A stretch of 37,500 bases of DNA from an uncultured Bacteroidota bacterium (GTDB lineage: Bacteria; Bacteroidota; Bacteroidia; Flavobacteriales; Flavobacteriaceae), in NCBI GenBank assembly GCA_902608795.1, contig CACLPI010000002.1, forward strand, positions 1 through 37,500, in the 5' to 3' direction. The position numbers were made by a program, and so were the translations under genes. The number at the start of each line of letters is the position of its first letter. Positions within the stretch are counted from its first letter, which is position 1. This document shows, piece after piece, positions 1 through 10,000 of the stretch. The notes under the pieces were generated by a model that was given only the letters and a program-made list of their open reading frames with translations, made no database searches and had not been told where the DNA came from.

Positions 1-666
1 AGGGTTATGAAGGATCTAATCTTAAAAGATACAGAGGACACAGTTGTAAATTCATTGGGTATTATTTCATTTGTTTCTTTTTTCATTGGTGGAGTAATTA
101 CTATACAACTAGCACTAAGCACAACAGGTTCTTTCTATCCTGACTACTTAGTTGGATATGCAACGAGGGAAACTATAATTCTTGAATTTGCCCCAACAAT
201 CATTTCAATAATAATGGCGGGGAAAGTGGGTTCATTTATTACATCAAGTATAGGATCTATGAGGGTTACAGAACAGATCGACGCTCTTGAAGTGATGGGG
301 ATAAATTCGATTAATTATTTGGTCTTTCCAAAAGTAATCGCATTGCTTCTTTACCCATTTTTAATTTCAATTGCAATGTTTTTAGGAATGTTAGGTGGCA
401 TGGTAGCTTGTGTTTACGGAGGCTACAGCACTATGAGTGCATTTATTGAAGGCATCCAAACCGATTTTATTCCATTTCATATGACATATGCTTTTATTAA
501 AAGTTTTGTTTTTGCTTTTATTTTAGCAACAGTTCCGTCGTTTCATGGTTATTACATGAAAGGAGGAGCTCTGGAGGTTGGTAAGGCGAGCACCAAATCA
601 TTTATTTGGACTAGTGTTTCAATTGTTGTATTTAATTTTTTGATAACACAAATGCTTCTGGGATAA
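1..666 (+). CDS. mlaE: MlaE-family ABC transporter permease (5' end outside window)
   Basis: Membrane permease of an Mla-type phospholipid/lipid transport ABC system that works with the ATPase encoded next to it. The visible protein is hydrophobic with about five membrane segments and carries the MlaE-family core: ILEFAPTI, the AGKVGS stretch, MRVTEQIDALEVMG, and GYYMKGGALEVGKAST near the C-terminus. The first ATG is at position 7, but the frame is open to the window edge. The protein there starts in the middle of the region just before the first membrane helix of known family members, which are usually about 240-250 residues. The real start therefore probably lies upstream and this is a 5' partial gene. 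Its stop overlaps the ATG of the ATPase gene (TAATG), so the two are translationally coupled. The family call is secure; the transported lipid and its direction are inferred from the family only. Confidence 0.9.
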   Translation, partial: RVMKDLILKDTEDTVVNSLGIISFVSFFIGGVITIQLALSTTGSFYPDYLVGYATRETIILEFAPTIISIIMAGKVGSFITSSIGSMRVTEQIDALEVMGINSINYLVFPKVIALLLYPFLISIAMFLGMLGGMVACVYGGYSTMSAFIEGIQTDFIPFHMTYAFIKSFVFAFILATVPSFHGYYMKGGALEVGKASTKSFIWTSVSIVVFNFLITQMLLG

Positions 667-1427
667 TGATAAAAGTTAAAAACCTAAAAAAATCATTTAA
701 CAATAAACCCATCTTAAAAGGGATTTCTTGTGAATTTGAAAAGGGAAAAACAAGTTTAATTATTGGGCAAACAGGATCTGGAAAAACTGTTTTTTTAAAG
801 TGCTTACTTGGTCTACACACACATGATAAAGGTCAAATTATCTTTAATAAAAGTAATTTTCAGCAAATGAATGAGAATGAAAAAATGGAGTTAAAATCTA
901 GCATAGGTACTGTTTTTCAAGGTAGTGCTTTATTTGATTCAATGACAATTGAAGAGAATGTCATGTTTCCTTTAAGAATGTTCAAAAATATGCCTTTCGA
1001 TGAAATGCTTGACAGAGTAAATTTAGTTCTAAAAAGAGTTGAGTTAGAAAACAGTAACAAAAAAATGCCAAGTGAAGCATCTGGAGGAATGCAAAAAAGG
1101 GTGGCAATTGCAAGAGCTATTGTAAATAACCCAAGTTATTTATTCTGTGATGAGCCAAACTCTGGTTTAGATCCAAAAACCGCAATTGTAATAGACAACT
1201 TAATTAAGGAAATTACCGAAGAACTAAATATCACGACAATCATAAATTCCCATGATATGAATTCTGTTATGGAGATTGGAGAAAAAATTATATTTCTAAA
1301 AAATGGAGTACTAGAATGGAGTGGGAGTAAAAGCAATATTTTTAAAACTGATAATCAGGCGGTTACTGATTTTGTTTATTCATCTAATTTATACAAGAAG
1401 GTTAGAAAAATGTACCTAGAGCAATAG
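666..1427 (+). CDS. mlaF: MlaF-like ABC transporter ATP-binding protein
   Basis: Cytoplasmic ATPase of 253 residues that powers the Mla-type lipid transporter with the upstream permease. Visible motifs in order: Walker A GQTGSGKT (residues 34-41), Q-loop glutamine at about 85, signature SGGMQKRVAIARA (from 139), Walker B YLFCDEP (158-164) followed by NSGLDP as the D-loop, and a switch histidine in NSHDM. The SGGMQKR form of the signature is typical of MlaF. The ATG overlaps the permease stop. The gene's stop directly abuts the stop of the convergent nucleotidyltransferase gene on the other strand, with no intervening base and no clear hairpin terminator. The substrate-binding MCE subunit usual for this system is not in the window; it commonly follows mlaF but here the strand changes. 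Confidence 0.92.
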   Translation: MIKVKNLKKSFNNKPILKGISCEFEKGKTSLIIGQTGSGKTVFLKCLLGLHTHDKGQIIFNKSNFQQMNENEKMELKSSIGTVFQGSALFDSMTIEENVMFPLRMFKNMPFDEMLDRVNLVLKRVELENSNKKMPSEASGGMQKRVAIARAIVNNPSYLFCDEPNSGLDPKTAIVIDNLIKEITEELNITTIINSHDMNSVMEIGEKIIFLKNGVLEWSGSKSNIFKTDNQAVTDFVYSSNLYKKVRKMYLEQ

Positions 1428-1850
1428 TTAGCTTATTTCGCTTAAACCTGTAAGAGATGATGAACTTCTAATCTTATCTCCAAGTCCATCAACCATTTTT
1501 ATATTGAATTTTTTACAAACAGGAGTTTCTGGCACTTCGCTTGTCACCCTATCACCTCCATTAGCAAAAATATCAGGCTTTATTTCTGCTAGTGATTTAC
1601 AAACAGTTCTATCGTTATCAACTGATAGAAAAACTTCATCAACAAATTTCAATGCTTTAACTATCTCAACTCTGTCATTTTCATCCATAAAATGCTTTCC
1701 CTTTTTTAGCGTACACTGTTGATTATTATTAACGATTACAACTAAAGAATCACCTAATTCTTTTGCCATTCTTAGATACTCTAAATGTCCAATATGAATA
1801 GGGTCAAAATAACCACTAACTGCGACTCTTATTTTATTTTTAACACTCAT
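1428..1850 (-). CDS. Small cytidylyltransferase-family nucleotidyltransferase
   Basis: A 140-residue cytoplasmic enzyme of the nucleotidyltransferase superfamily that includes glycerol-3-phosphate cytidylyltransferase (TagD) and the RfaE C-terminal domain. The nucleotide-binding motif is seen as SGYFDPIHIGH (residues 12-22), with the two HxGH histidines at 19 and 22, and the second conserved site as RSSSSL near residue 128. Length and motifs fit a single-domain enzyme that joins a nucleotide to a small phosphorylated alcohol or sugar; the substrate cannot be read from sequence. Its start lies 11 bp inside the SprT-like gene, so it is the last gene of the minus-strand string that begins at porU. 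It may supply an activated precursor for envelope glycans, which is inference only. Confidence 0.8.
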   Translation of the reverse strand: MSVKNKIRVAVSGYFDPIHIGHLEYLRMAKELGDSLVVIVNNNQQCTLKKGKHFMDENDRVEIVKALKFVDEVFLSVDNDRTVCKSLAEIKPDIFANGGDRVTSEVPETPVCKKFNIKMVDGLGDKIRSSSSLTGLSEIS

Positions 1851-2439
1851 TAATTATCTCCTTTATCTTTACATTTGGACTAAACAAATATAATTTTTTT
1901 GTTAATATATCCATACACTCGTATCTTTTTCTCAATTTCTTAATCATTACATAAACCCTATCATTTGAAGCTTTAAAAACAGAGCCGTTCGAAAGACTAA
2001 ATACATAGTCACACTGATTTATATTGTATCTATTCAAAGCCAAACCTAAATTTAAGTCTGTATCTGATGAAGCTTTTGGATTTTTAGCATAGATAGCTAA
2101 AGGTCTTAATATATCATTTGGGATAATTTCTGGGTTAATTATCGGAAGCAGCAAATTCTTGAATGTATTTTTCCACTCAACTCCATGAGGTTTAATGTGT
2201 GGTCCATAGTTCTTATATGCTATGTAGTGAGATATTTCATGGATAAGGGTAATTAAAAACCTATACTGATTTAGATCATCATTTATAGTAATAATACACA
2301 ACCCATTTTTCTTTACAGAAAAATCACCATGCTTGGTTTTTCTTGATTTCTTCAGCTTTATCGTAATGTTTTCAGAAATAATAAGACTTTTAACGTATTC
2401 TGTTGAAGCATCTGGAATCTTTTCAAAGAGTTTATACAT
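1840..2439 (-). CDS. SprT-like zinc metalloprotein
   Basis: A 199-residue protein with a SprT-like zinc-binding site: HEISHY at residues 67-72 gives the HExxH pair (H67, H71) and E68 as general base, and H85 in KPHGVEWK is the expected third ligand. In bacteria SprT-like proteins are mostly uncharacterised; the eukaryotic relative Spartan cleaves DNA-protein crosslinks, so a protease role is plausible but not shown. The C-terminal third (about 130-199) contains basic and aromatic residues and no clear zinc-ribbon cysteines. The ATG at 2437-2439 directly follows the stop of the upstream SDR gene with zero spacing, and the 3' end overlaps the next gene by 11 bp. Such packing argues for translational coupling in the same operon. 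Confidence 0.82.
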   Translation of the reverse strand: MYKLFEKIPDASTEYVKSLIISENITIKLKKSRKTKHGDFSVKKNGLCIITINDDLNQYRFLITLIHEISHYIAYKNYGPHIKPHGVEWKNTFKNLLLPIINPEIIPNDILRPLAIYAKNPKASSDTDLNLGLALNRYNINQCDYVFSLSNGSVFKASNDRVYVMIKKLRKRYECMDILTKKLYLFSPNVKIKEIINEC

Positions 2440-3117
2440 CTATGGTGTTGTTGAAGAAATAGAAATCACTTTACCATTCATTAATTTATAACCCTCAGTT
2501 GCAAAATTATAAATATATTTTGCCATGTTTTCAGACGATGTGGAAGCCTTAAATCCTGGAAATGCTTTTTCTAACATTTTGGTTTGAACAGATCCTAGGG
2601 CTAAAGAGTTAAAATGTACCTTTTTATCTTTGTATTCCTCTGCCAACATTTCAGTTAGAATATTAAGTGCTCCTTTACTAGAGCTGTATGCTGATAAACC
2701 TGGAAACTTTACACTTCCTTGCACACCACCAATTGAACTTATATTTATAACATTTGAACCCTCGTTCATATATTTAATGGTTCTTTTGATTAACATTGCC
2801 ACGGAAAAAACATTTGTTGAATAAATATTTTGAAAATCATCAAGTGTAGTATCTTCAAAAGATTTATTTACAAGGTAGCCTGCGTTATTTATTAAAACAT
2901 CTATTCTATTTACAGAATTTAAAAATTCACTAAGCTTAACCATATCAGGATTATTTATGTCAAAATCTATTGCATCAACTCCATTTAATTGTAAATCTCT
3001 TAGTTTAGAGTTATCTCTTGACAATGCTAGTACTCTATCATTTTCTTTTGAAAATATCTTGACCAGCTCAAAGCCAATTCCAGAACTTGTACCAGTAATT
3101 ATAATATTCTTAGACAT
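2440..3117 (-). CDS. Short-chain dehydrogenase/reductase (SDR)
   Basis: NAD(P)-dependent oxidoreductase of the classical SDR family, 225 residues, cytoplasmic. Visible: the cofactor-binding glycine motif GTSSGIG (9-15), NNAG (77-80), the catalytic serine in NISSIGG (about 127-128), and YSSSK giving Tyr144 and Lys148. Length is at the short end for a classical SDR (usually about 250), with a compact C-terminus and so a small substrate loop. The substrate is unknown. It sits 10 bp after pdhC and abuts the SprT-like gene, so it is probably cotranscribed with pyruvate dehydrogenase. That position does not show a metabolic link. Start chosen at the ATG at 3117, the first in frame after the pdhC stop. 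Confidence 0.88.
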   Translation of the reverse strand: MSKNIIITGTSSGIGFELVKIFSKENDRVLALSRDNSKLRDLQLNGVDAIDFDINNPDMVKLSEFLNSVNRIDVLINNAGYLVNKSFEDTTLDDFQNIYSTNVFSVAMLIKRTIKYMNEGSNVINISSIGGVQGSVKFPGLSAYSSSKGALNILTEMLAEEYKDKKVHFNSLALGSVQTKMLEKAFPGFKASTSSENMAKYIYNFATEGYKLMNGKVISISSTTP

Positions 3118-3127
3118 TTTGATATTA

Positions 3128-4738
3128 CTAAATTAGCATTGATAGTGGGTTCTCAATAAGTGGCTTTAGTGCTTGTAAAAACTTAGATCCAGTTAGTCCA
3201 TCTACAACTCTATGGTCACATGCTAAAGTTAATTTCATCGTATTACCAACCATAATTTCACCATCTTTAACAACCGGCTTTTGAATTATTGCACCTACAG
3301 AAAGAATAACAGAGTTTGGAGGATTAATAATTGATGTAAAACTTTCAATTCCAAACATTCCTAAATTTGAAATAGTAAATGTACTACCCTGCATCATTTC
3401 TGGAGTAAGCTTCTTGTCTCTGGCTAATCCAGCCATCTCTTTCACCGAAGCACTGATCTCTGCAACACTCATTTTATCAGCATTTTTTAATACTGGAACA
3501 ATTAAACCATCATCAACTCCAACAGCCACTCCAATATTAACAAAGTTGTTGTATCTAATTCGGTCGTCAAACCATTGAGAATTAACACTTGGATTATTTC
3601 TTAGGGCTACAGCACATGCTTTGGTAATAATGTCGTTAAAAGAGATTTTTGTATCAGGAATTGTGTTACATTGCTTTCTAAATGCAATCGTTTCCGACAT
3701 ATCGAGCTCAACATTTAAGTAGTAATGTGGTGCTGAAAATTTAGACTCCGACAATCTTTTAGCAATCAGCTTTCTCATCTGAGAATGATTAACTTCTGAA
3801 TATTCTTGTTTTTCAGATGAGGAAATTATAGGCTGAGCCATAGTTTCAACCACAGGTTCTTTATAATTTTCAATATCGGATTTTATAATTCTTCCATTTT
3901 CACCAGAGCCTTCAATAGCAGAAATATCAATATTTTTATCATTAGCTAATTTTTTAGCAAGAGGTGAAATAAAAATTCTTTCGGATTTGACAGTCTTAAG
4001 GATTTTTACAGATGAGTCTTTATCTTCAGTAACTTTACTTTCAGCCTTTTGTTCTATTTTTAATTCTTCTTTTGGACTATCCTCGGACTCGATTTTTACA
4101 GAACCGTTTAAATAATGTGAAATATCCGTTCCAGTTGGGCCTATAATAGCTAACAAAGAATCTACTTTTGCCGAATCACCTTCATTCAAACCTATATGAA
4201 GAAGATTACCGGAATAGAAGGATTCAAATTCCATGGTAGCCTTATCAGTTTCAATTTCTGCTAAAATTTCACCTTCTTCTACTTCCTCTCCAACTTTCTT
4301 AAACCACGAAGCAACTGTTCCCTCTTCCATGGTATCACTTAACCTTGGCATTGTGATAACATGAACCTCATAATTCATCGGTTTTTCAACTGTTTTTTCA
4401 GAATCCTGTGAAGACTTTTTGGGAGGTTCAGAATCTTCAATCTCATTAGGTTTTTCTAATTTATTTATTTGATCTCCTAAAATAGAATCAATATCTTCAC
4501 CTGGTTCACCAATGATGGCAAGTGGTGCATCTACTTTTGCAGTTTCATTTTCTTGTATTCCGATATACAAAAGAGTTCCCTCATAAAATGACTCGAATTC
4601 CATGGTTGCCTTGTCGGTTTCGATTTCAGCCAAAATCTCTCCTTCTTGAACTTTGTCACCAACCTTTTTGAACCAGGCAGCGACAGTACCTTCCTCCATG
4701 GTATCGCTTAAACGAGGCATTTTAATCAATTCAGCCAT
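3128..4738 (-). CDS. pdhC: Pyruvate dehydrogenase E2, dihydrolipoamide acetyltransferase (two lipoyl domains)
   Basis: E2 core of the pyruvate dehydrogenase complex: moves the acetyl group from the E1-generated lipoyl arm to CoA. The 536 residues show two N-terminal lipoyl domains with lipoylated lysines in ETDKA at K43 and K166. A Glu/Lys/Ser-rich linker follows each lipoyl domain, then a peripheral-subunit-binding domain at about 255-293 (ISPLAKKLANDKNIDISAIEG) and a catalytic domain from about 315. The active-site motif is DHRVVDG with H509 and D513. The two lipoyl domains are nearly identical over about 50 residues. The gene starts 2 bp after pdhA. The E1-beta and E3 genes are not in the window; in many Flavobacteriia E1-beta is encoded elsewhere. 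Confidence 0.96.
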   Translation of the reverse strand: MAELIKMPRLSDTMEEGTVAAWFKKVGDKVQEGEILAEIETDKATMEFESFYEGTLLYIGIQENETAKVDAPLAIIGEPGEDIDSILGDQINKLEKPNEIEDSEPPKKSSQDSEKTVEKPMNYEVHVITMPRLSDTMEEGTVASWFKKVGEEVEEGEILAEIETDKATMEFESFYSGNLLHIGLNEGDSAKVDSLLAIIGPTGTDISHYLNGSVKIESEDSPKEELKIEQKAESKVTEDKDSSVKILKTVKSERIFISPLAKKLANDKNIDISAIEGSGENGRIIKSDIENYKEPVVETMAQPIISSSEKQEYSEVNHSQMRKLIAKRLSESKFSAPHYYLNVELDMSETIAFRKQCNTIPDTKISFNDIITKACAVALRNNPSVNSQWFDDRIRYNNFVNIGVAVGVDDGLIVPVLKNADKMSVAEISASVKEMAGLARDKKLTPEMMQGSTFTISNLGMFGIESFTSIINPPNSVILSVGAIIQKPVVKDGEIMVGNTMKLTLACDHRVVDGLTGSKFLQALKPLIENPLSMLI

Positions 4739-4740
4739 AA

Positions 4741-5739
4741 TTAAATTTTATGTTTTAAAAATGGATAATCTTTTTGTTCGTAAACCGCATCATACATGAG
4801 ATTCTTTTCTGGGTACGATGATTCTTCAGCGAATTTTTCGCATTCCTTAACCAAATCTTTTACTCTTAAATCAATTTCATCTAGTTGTTTTTGAGATGCA
4901 TATTTCTTTTTTAAAATAATCTCCTTAACCTTAGTGATTGGATCAATTTTTTTATAGTCAGCTACTTCATCCTTTGTCCTGTAGTGTTGAGCATCACTCA
5001 TTGAGTGGCCTCGATACCTGTAAGTCTTCATTTCTAAAAATGTAGGACCATCTCCGTTTCTTGCTCTCATTATAGCTTCATCTATAGCTTTGGCAACCTT
5101 CACTGGGTCCATACCATCAACAGGTCCACAAGGCATTTCGTAGCCTAATCCTAATTTCCATATATCAGTTGTATTAGATGTTCTTTCAACAGACGTTCCC
5201 ATTGCATACCCATTGTTTTCACATATAAAAACAACTGGTAATTTCCAGAGCATTGCTAGATTAAAAGTTTCATGTAATGAACCTTGTCTCGCAGCTCCGT
5301 CACCAAAATAACAAAGAGTTGCTGCATCATTTCCATGATATTTATCACCAAAGGCAATACCAGCACCCAAGGGAATTTGTCCTCCAACAATTCCATGACC
5401 ACCATAAAATCTGTGCTCTTTGGAAAAAATATGCATTGAACCTCCCAGACCCTGAGATGTTCCACTGGCTTTACCATAAAGCTCAGCCATAACTTTTTTT
5501 GGATCCACACCCATACCAATAGGTTGAACATGATTTCTGTAGGCAGTTATCATCTTATCCTTGGATAAATCCATGGCATGTAATGATCCGGCTAAGACAG
5601 CCTCTTGACCATTATATAGATGAAGAAATCCTCTAACTTTTTGCTGTATATAAACTGCAGCTAGTTTATCCTCAAACTTTCTCCAAAAAAGCATATTCTC
5701 GTACCATGATAAATATGTATCTTTTGTAATCTTTTTCAT
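4741..5739 (-). CDS. pdhA: Pyruvate dehydrogenase E1 component, alpha subunit
   Basis: Thiamine-diphosphate-dependent E1-alpha subunit (332 residues) that, with E1-beta, decarboxylates pyruvate and acetylates the lipoyl arm of PdhC. The ThDP-binding motif begins at GDGAARQGS (about residue 146) and ends at ENNGYAMGT (about 174); the conserved RGHSMSD stretch that shapes the phosphorylation-loop region in this family is also present. The frame can be read from a TTG at 5760, but the ATG at 5737-5739 gives MKKITKDTYLSWYENMLFW, which matches the usual N-terminus of the family, so that start is used. Spacing to pdhC is only 2 bp; porV lies 79 bp upstream on the same strand. The cytidine deaminase gene found here in some relatives is absent. 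Confidence 0.95.
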   Translation of the reverse strand: MKKITKDTYLSWYENMLFWRKFEDKLAAVYIQQKVRGFLHLYNGQEAVLAGSLHAMDLSKDKMITAYRNHVQPIGMGVDPKKVMAELYGKASGTSQGLGGSMHIFSKEHRFYGGHGIVGGQIPLGAGIAFGDKYHGNDAATLCYFGDGAARQGSLHETFNLAMLWKLPVVFICENNGYAMGTSVERTSNTTDIWKLGLGYEMPCGPVDGMDPVKVAKAIDEAIMRARNGDGPTFLEMKTYRYRGHSMSDAQHYRTKDEVADYKKIDPITKVKEIILKKKYASQKQLDEIDLRVKDLVKECEKFAEESSYPEKNLMYDAVYEQKDYPFLKHKI

Positions 5740-5818
5740 AGGTTGGTGTTGAATGGACAAAAATAAGACATAGAATTCCTATTCCAAAAGGCAAAATACT
5801 ATATTTTTAAAAGAAAAA

Positions 5819-7057
5819 CTAGTATTCTAGGTAGCTATTGGAACCAAAGTCAAAAGTAAGAGAAAATCTCAATGTATTTTCTAAAGGACTAGGAACCCTA
5901 GAAGCTGAAAAAAGATAAGATAAATCTACCCTAGTTCCTGAAAATTTAAAACCTGCACCAATCGCTAGGAATTTTCTTGCACCTTTTTCTTCGCTTTCAT
6001 TAAAGTAACCAGCTCTAAGTGCAAAAGAATCATCATATAAATACTCTGCACCCAGTGCCCAAGTAAATTCTTTCAATTCCTCACTAAATCCTCCAGGTGC
6101 ATCAGAAAATGATTGAAAAACACCTGAGAGAAAATCAACATCTGCTGATTGACCGTCAATTATAGAGATGTAAGAATCTCCAACTTGCTCGTCACCTTCA
6201 TCAAATATTCCATTTTCATTAATATCATTAAAATCAGTAAATGTGCCATAAAGTGGAGGTGTAGGGACAAGTAGCTTGGTAACTTCAGCTGTCACTGAAA
6301 CCTTATTATACTGATCGAGAAGAAAATCAAATCCTCCACCAATTCTAAGATTAGTTGGCAAAAACGTTTCAGACCCAGATTCATCATACTTAATTTTAGG
6401 ACCAAGATTTTGAATAATCATACCTGCTCTCCATCTTCCATCAACATCACCATATATTTGTTCCTCGCCTTGATAGTAAGCAGAGATATCTACTGCATAT
6501 GAGCTAGCAGCTTTTGCTGTTTCATCTACAGCTTGTATTCTCAAATCAGATCTCAGGTATCTAAGTGCTATTCCCATTGAAAATTGATCTGCCAACCTTA
6601 ATGAATAAGAGATATCCATTGTCATTTCATTTGGCTTTTCAATAAGTGCTTGTGAAAATTCATCTTGAATAATCTCAATTTCACCTAAAGAAAAATAACG
6701 TAAACTTATTGCAAAAGCACTTCTTTCATTAATTCTGTTAAAGTAGGTTAAATTACCAAGTGATATATCATTGACAAGCTTACTCAGATAAGGTGTATAG
6801 CTTAAGCCAAATCCTGATTTAGTTTCAGAAAATACATATTTTGAGGGATTCCAAAACTGCGAATATGTGTCAACAGAAGTTGCAACACCCATGTCGCCCA
6901 TACTTGCTGCCCTGGCATCCGATGCAATTAACAAAAATGGAACACCCGTTGTAATCACCCTAGTATCATTTGGATTAGGAATAATTTCAGTTGAAGTTTG
7001 AGAATTGATTTTGATAGCTAAAAGAGCTATAAAAAAAGTAATTATGTGCTTATTCAT
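5819..7057 (-). CDS. porV: T9SS outer-membrane shuttle protein PorV (LptO)
   Basis: Outer-membrane beta-barrel protein of the type IX secretion system that collects substrates at the translocon and carries them to the attachment/signal-peptidase complex. The 412-residue protein has a signal peptide (about 1-19, before QTSTE). The mature N-terminus contains the family-typical ITTGVPFLLIASDARAASMG and ATSVDTYSQFWNP stretches. It continues as alternating amphipathic strands and ends in an aromatic residue (LEY). It also holds an acidic DxDxNENG-like loop (DINENGIFDEGDE), which could bind calcium; that is inference. It lies 29 bp downstream of porU, its functional partner, so the two are almost certainly cotranscribed. 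Confidence 0.93.
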   Translation of the reverse strand: MNKHIITFFIALLAIKINSQTSTEIIPNPNDTRVITTGVPFLLIASDARAASMGDMGVATSVDTYSQFWNPSKYVFSETKSGFGLSYTPYLSKLVNDISLGNLTYFNRINERSAFAISLRYFSLGEIEIIQDEFSQALIEKPNEMTMDISYSLRLADQFSMGIALRYLRSDLRIQAVDETAKAASSYAVDISAYYQGEEQIYGDVDGRWRAGMIIQNLGPKIKYDESGSETFLPTNLRIGGGFDFLLDQYNKVSVTAEVTKLLVPTPPLYGTFTDFNDINENGIFDEGDEQVGDSYISIIDGQSADVDFLSGVFQSFSDAPGGFSEELKEFTWALGAEYLYDDSFALRAGYFNESEEKGARKFLAIGAGFKFSGTRVDLSYLFSASRVPSPLENTLRFSLTFDFGSNSYLEY

Positions 7058-7086
7058 GTTTTTTTAAGATTATTAAAAATATAATT

Positions 7087-10000
7087 TTATAATATTACTA
7101 GTTTTTCGATTTTTGTAGCAGTTGCATTAGTGGATTCAGCTTTAACATTAACTTTATAAATATAGACTCCTTTTGCAACTTTATCTCCAAAATCATCACG
7201 TCCATCCCAATAGAAATCTCTTGACAAACTGTTATTTCCTGCAGATTCAGTAGTTCCAATAATAGTTTTAACCAAACTTCCAGAAATGGTAAATATTTGA
7301 ATAGTAACGTTCAAAACTGTAGAACTATTGTGATTGAACCAAAATTCTGTATAATCTACAAAGGGATTTGGATAATTCAAAACATTTTCGATTACCAAGT
7401 TTTGATTTTCATCATACACGTTAAACTCAATTTCAGCTTCTGAAGAATTATTATAAACATCCCAAGCTTTAAGACGAAGAACATGTGTACCTGAACTAAT
7501 ATTATTTAAAGGAAAATTAATTGTACCATTTTGAAAGTCGTCTAAATTAGCCTGATAATAATTATTTAATACGTAAGAGCTAGATTGCTGAGAGTCAATT
7601 GTTGCGATAATATCATGACCCACTCCACTTGATGTGTTTATACCATTTTCATCAAATAATTTTACAATTAAATTTGGATTTTCATTTGTTATACCTCCAT
7701 TGATAAATGATTCATCGTTCATATAAAGTTCAATTTCAGGACCTATATTATCCTCCTCTGCATCATCGTTAATTCCCCCGATTAGTATTGTAGTATTATA
7801 TCCATTTTTATCCTCCAAGCCATTTGTCTGTTTTGAATAGAAGCTAAACTTTCCATAATCTAAATCCACATTTACATCTTTAGGAACAACAAAATTAATC
7901 TCAAATTCTCCATCTACTATACTCGACTTTCCACGAAATAATATTTCGCCTAATGTTGTAAAATCTAATATTATTGGAATACCGGAATTATCAGTAGTAC
8001 CATCATTCCCCAATGTAGATCTATCGATTAACTTGTCGTATAAAGTTGTGGTTAATTCTCCTTGGTAATTGTCAATAGGATTGCCCTCCTGATTATTAAC
8101 TTTACCCTTTATATTCACAAGATCAAGACCACGTATATTTGAGTCAAACTCGTCAATTGGTATATTATTAATTTGAGTAATTACAATTTCAGGCTTGGCT
8201 ATGGCCAATTTCATAGCCGGATCACCAATAAAAAAAACTAATCTTCTTTGATTAGAGTTTGAGATTGATGGATCAATTTTAGTTAATCTTAATGCTTCTG
8301 CCATGGAATAATACGTATTTGAATTTAATGAGAAAAGGTAATTTTCAAGAGTTAAATTAAAATTTACTCCAACTGAAACAAATATTTGACGAGTTGTGGT
8401 AATCAAGGCTATGGAACCTCCTGTTTTATTCCAATATAAAAATTCACCAGCAGTTTGTCTGTTTGGATTATCAAACTTTGTAAATTCACAGGTTACAGAA
8501 ACAAAGCAATTATATTTATTATTTTTTATCTCAGCAGCATCTATTTTGTCAAAGATTCTCTCTCGAGCTAGTCCGTCTTCTCCACCGTGTCCAAAATAAT
8601 TTATAACTAAGGCTCCTTGTTTGATACCATTGACGATTTCACTTTTAACATCTGGATACCTTTCACCCCCAGATGAATTCACTTGATTATATGCGTCAGA
8701 TAATATTTTTTTTGCGTTAAAGAAAGGTTTATTTTCAGTAATCATATCCGCTATACTATTTGAAGTAGATTGAATAATGTTTTCCCAAGGTTCATCAACA
8801 TCATCTGAGATTACAATAATTTTATTTCTCCAATCCCCAAATGATTCTTGATTGTAATACGTTTCAATTTTATCAACTAAATCTCTAGCTCTATTATTAT
8901 CATCTGCTAAAATTCTTCCAACTGCAATATCAAGTTTATCAGAGTTATTCATTAATCCTTCATCAAGGTCCATCATCGCATAAAAATCATCTGAAACATA
9001 AGAGCTTGAAAGACTAAAGCTATTTAATGAGTTCCAAGAGGGAACTATGTTGGTATTATTTGAAATTCTGTCTTTATAATCATAAGAAGCATCACCAAAA
9101 AGGCAAAGATATTTTAAAGAGTTATTATTGCTTGAATTACTATAAATATACCTTATAAAATTTCTTATTGCAGAGATATCCTGATTACCAGAGCTAAATT
9201 CATTATATATTTTCTGTAAAGTCACAACCTTTACATTTAAACCATTAATTTCTCTATTAATAGATGCTAATCTCTCAGCTTCTGTGAGCATGTCATTCCT
9301 TGTAATTATTAGATAATCAATCGGTTCAATTTCATTTTGGGGATTAAAAAAAACATCTTCCTTAATATTTTGATTTGGAATCTCCGAATTATCCTCAATT
9401 AGAGGGATATAAAAATTCTCTTGATTAAATGCAATAAACTTATTTGACTCACTAAAAATTGATTTAAAAGAAAAATTGGATGTCTGATCTGGGGATATTT
9501 CTGAAATATCAGAAATATCAGAAACATTCCAAATCTTGTATATACTCTGGGCATTACTTATCTCATATGTAACCACATTGTTTTGTAATTCTAAGTCACT
9601 ATTATAAAATATAAGTTGATCATCATCAAAATATAAGCTTGAAACAGCCTCAATAGAAATGTAATCAATGTAAGCTGATGATGCTGGGTTACCGTTATTA
9701 TTATAAGTCAATTTTATATCTGCAATAGATGAGTTTAAATTTATTTCTGATGAATAACTATCGCCGGTTGCAAGAATAGGTTCTCCAATTGATCCGAAAA
9801 ACATTGTTGACAACTGTGATCCATTCAGTTCAATTGACATTGATGTGGAAATTTCAGATGTTGCTGCAGCAGTTATTTTTAAATTAACAGGTCTATCAAT
9901 AATTAAATTTTCTATCTCAAATTGAAATGTTTTTTCATTTTCAAAATCAAATCGATCTCCAAACCACCGTCTTCCTATTTTTGCTAGATTATATTGATCA

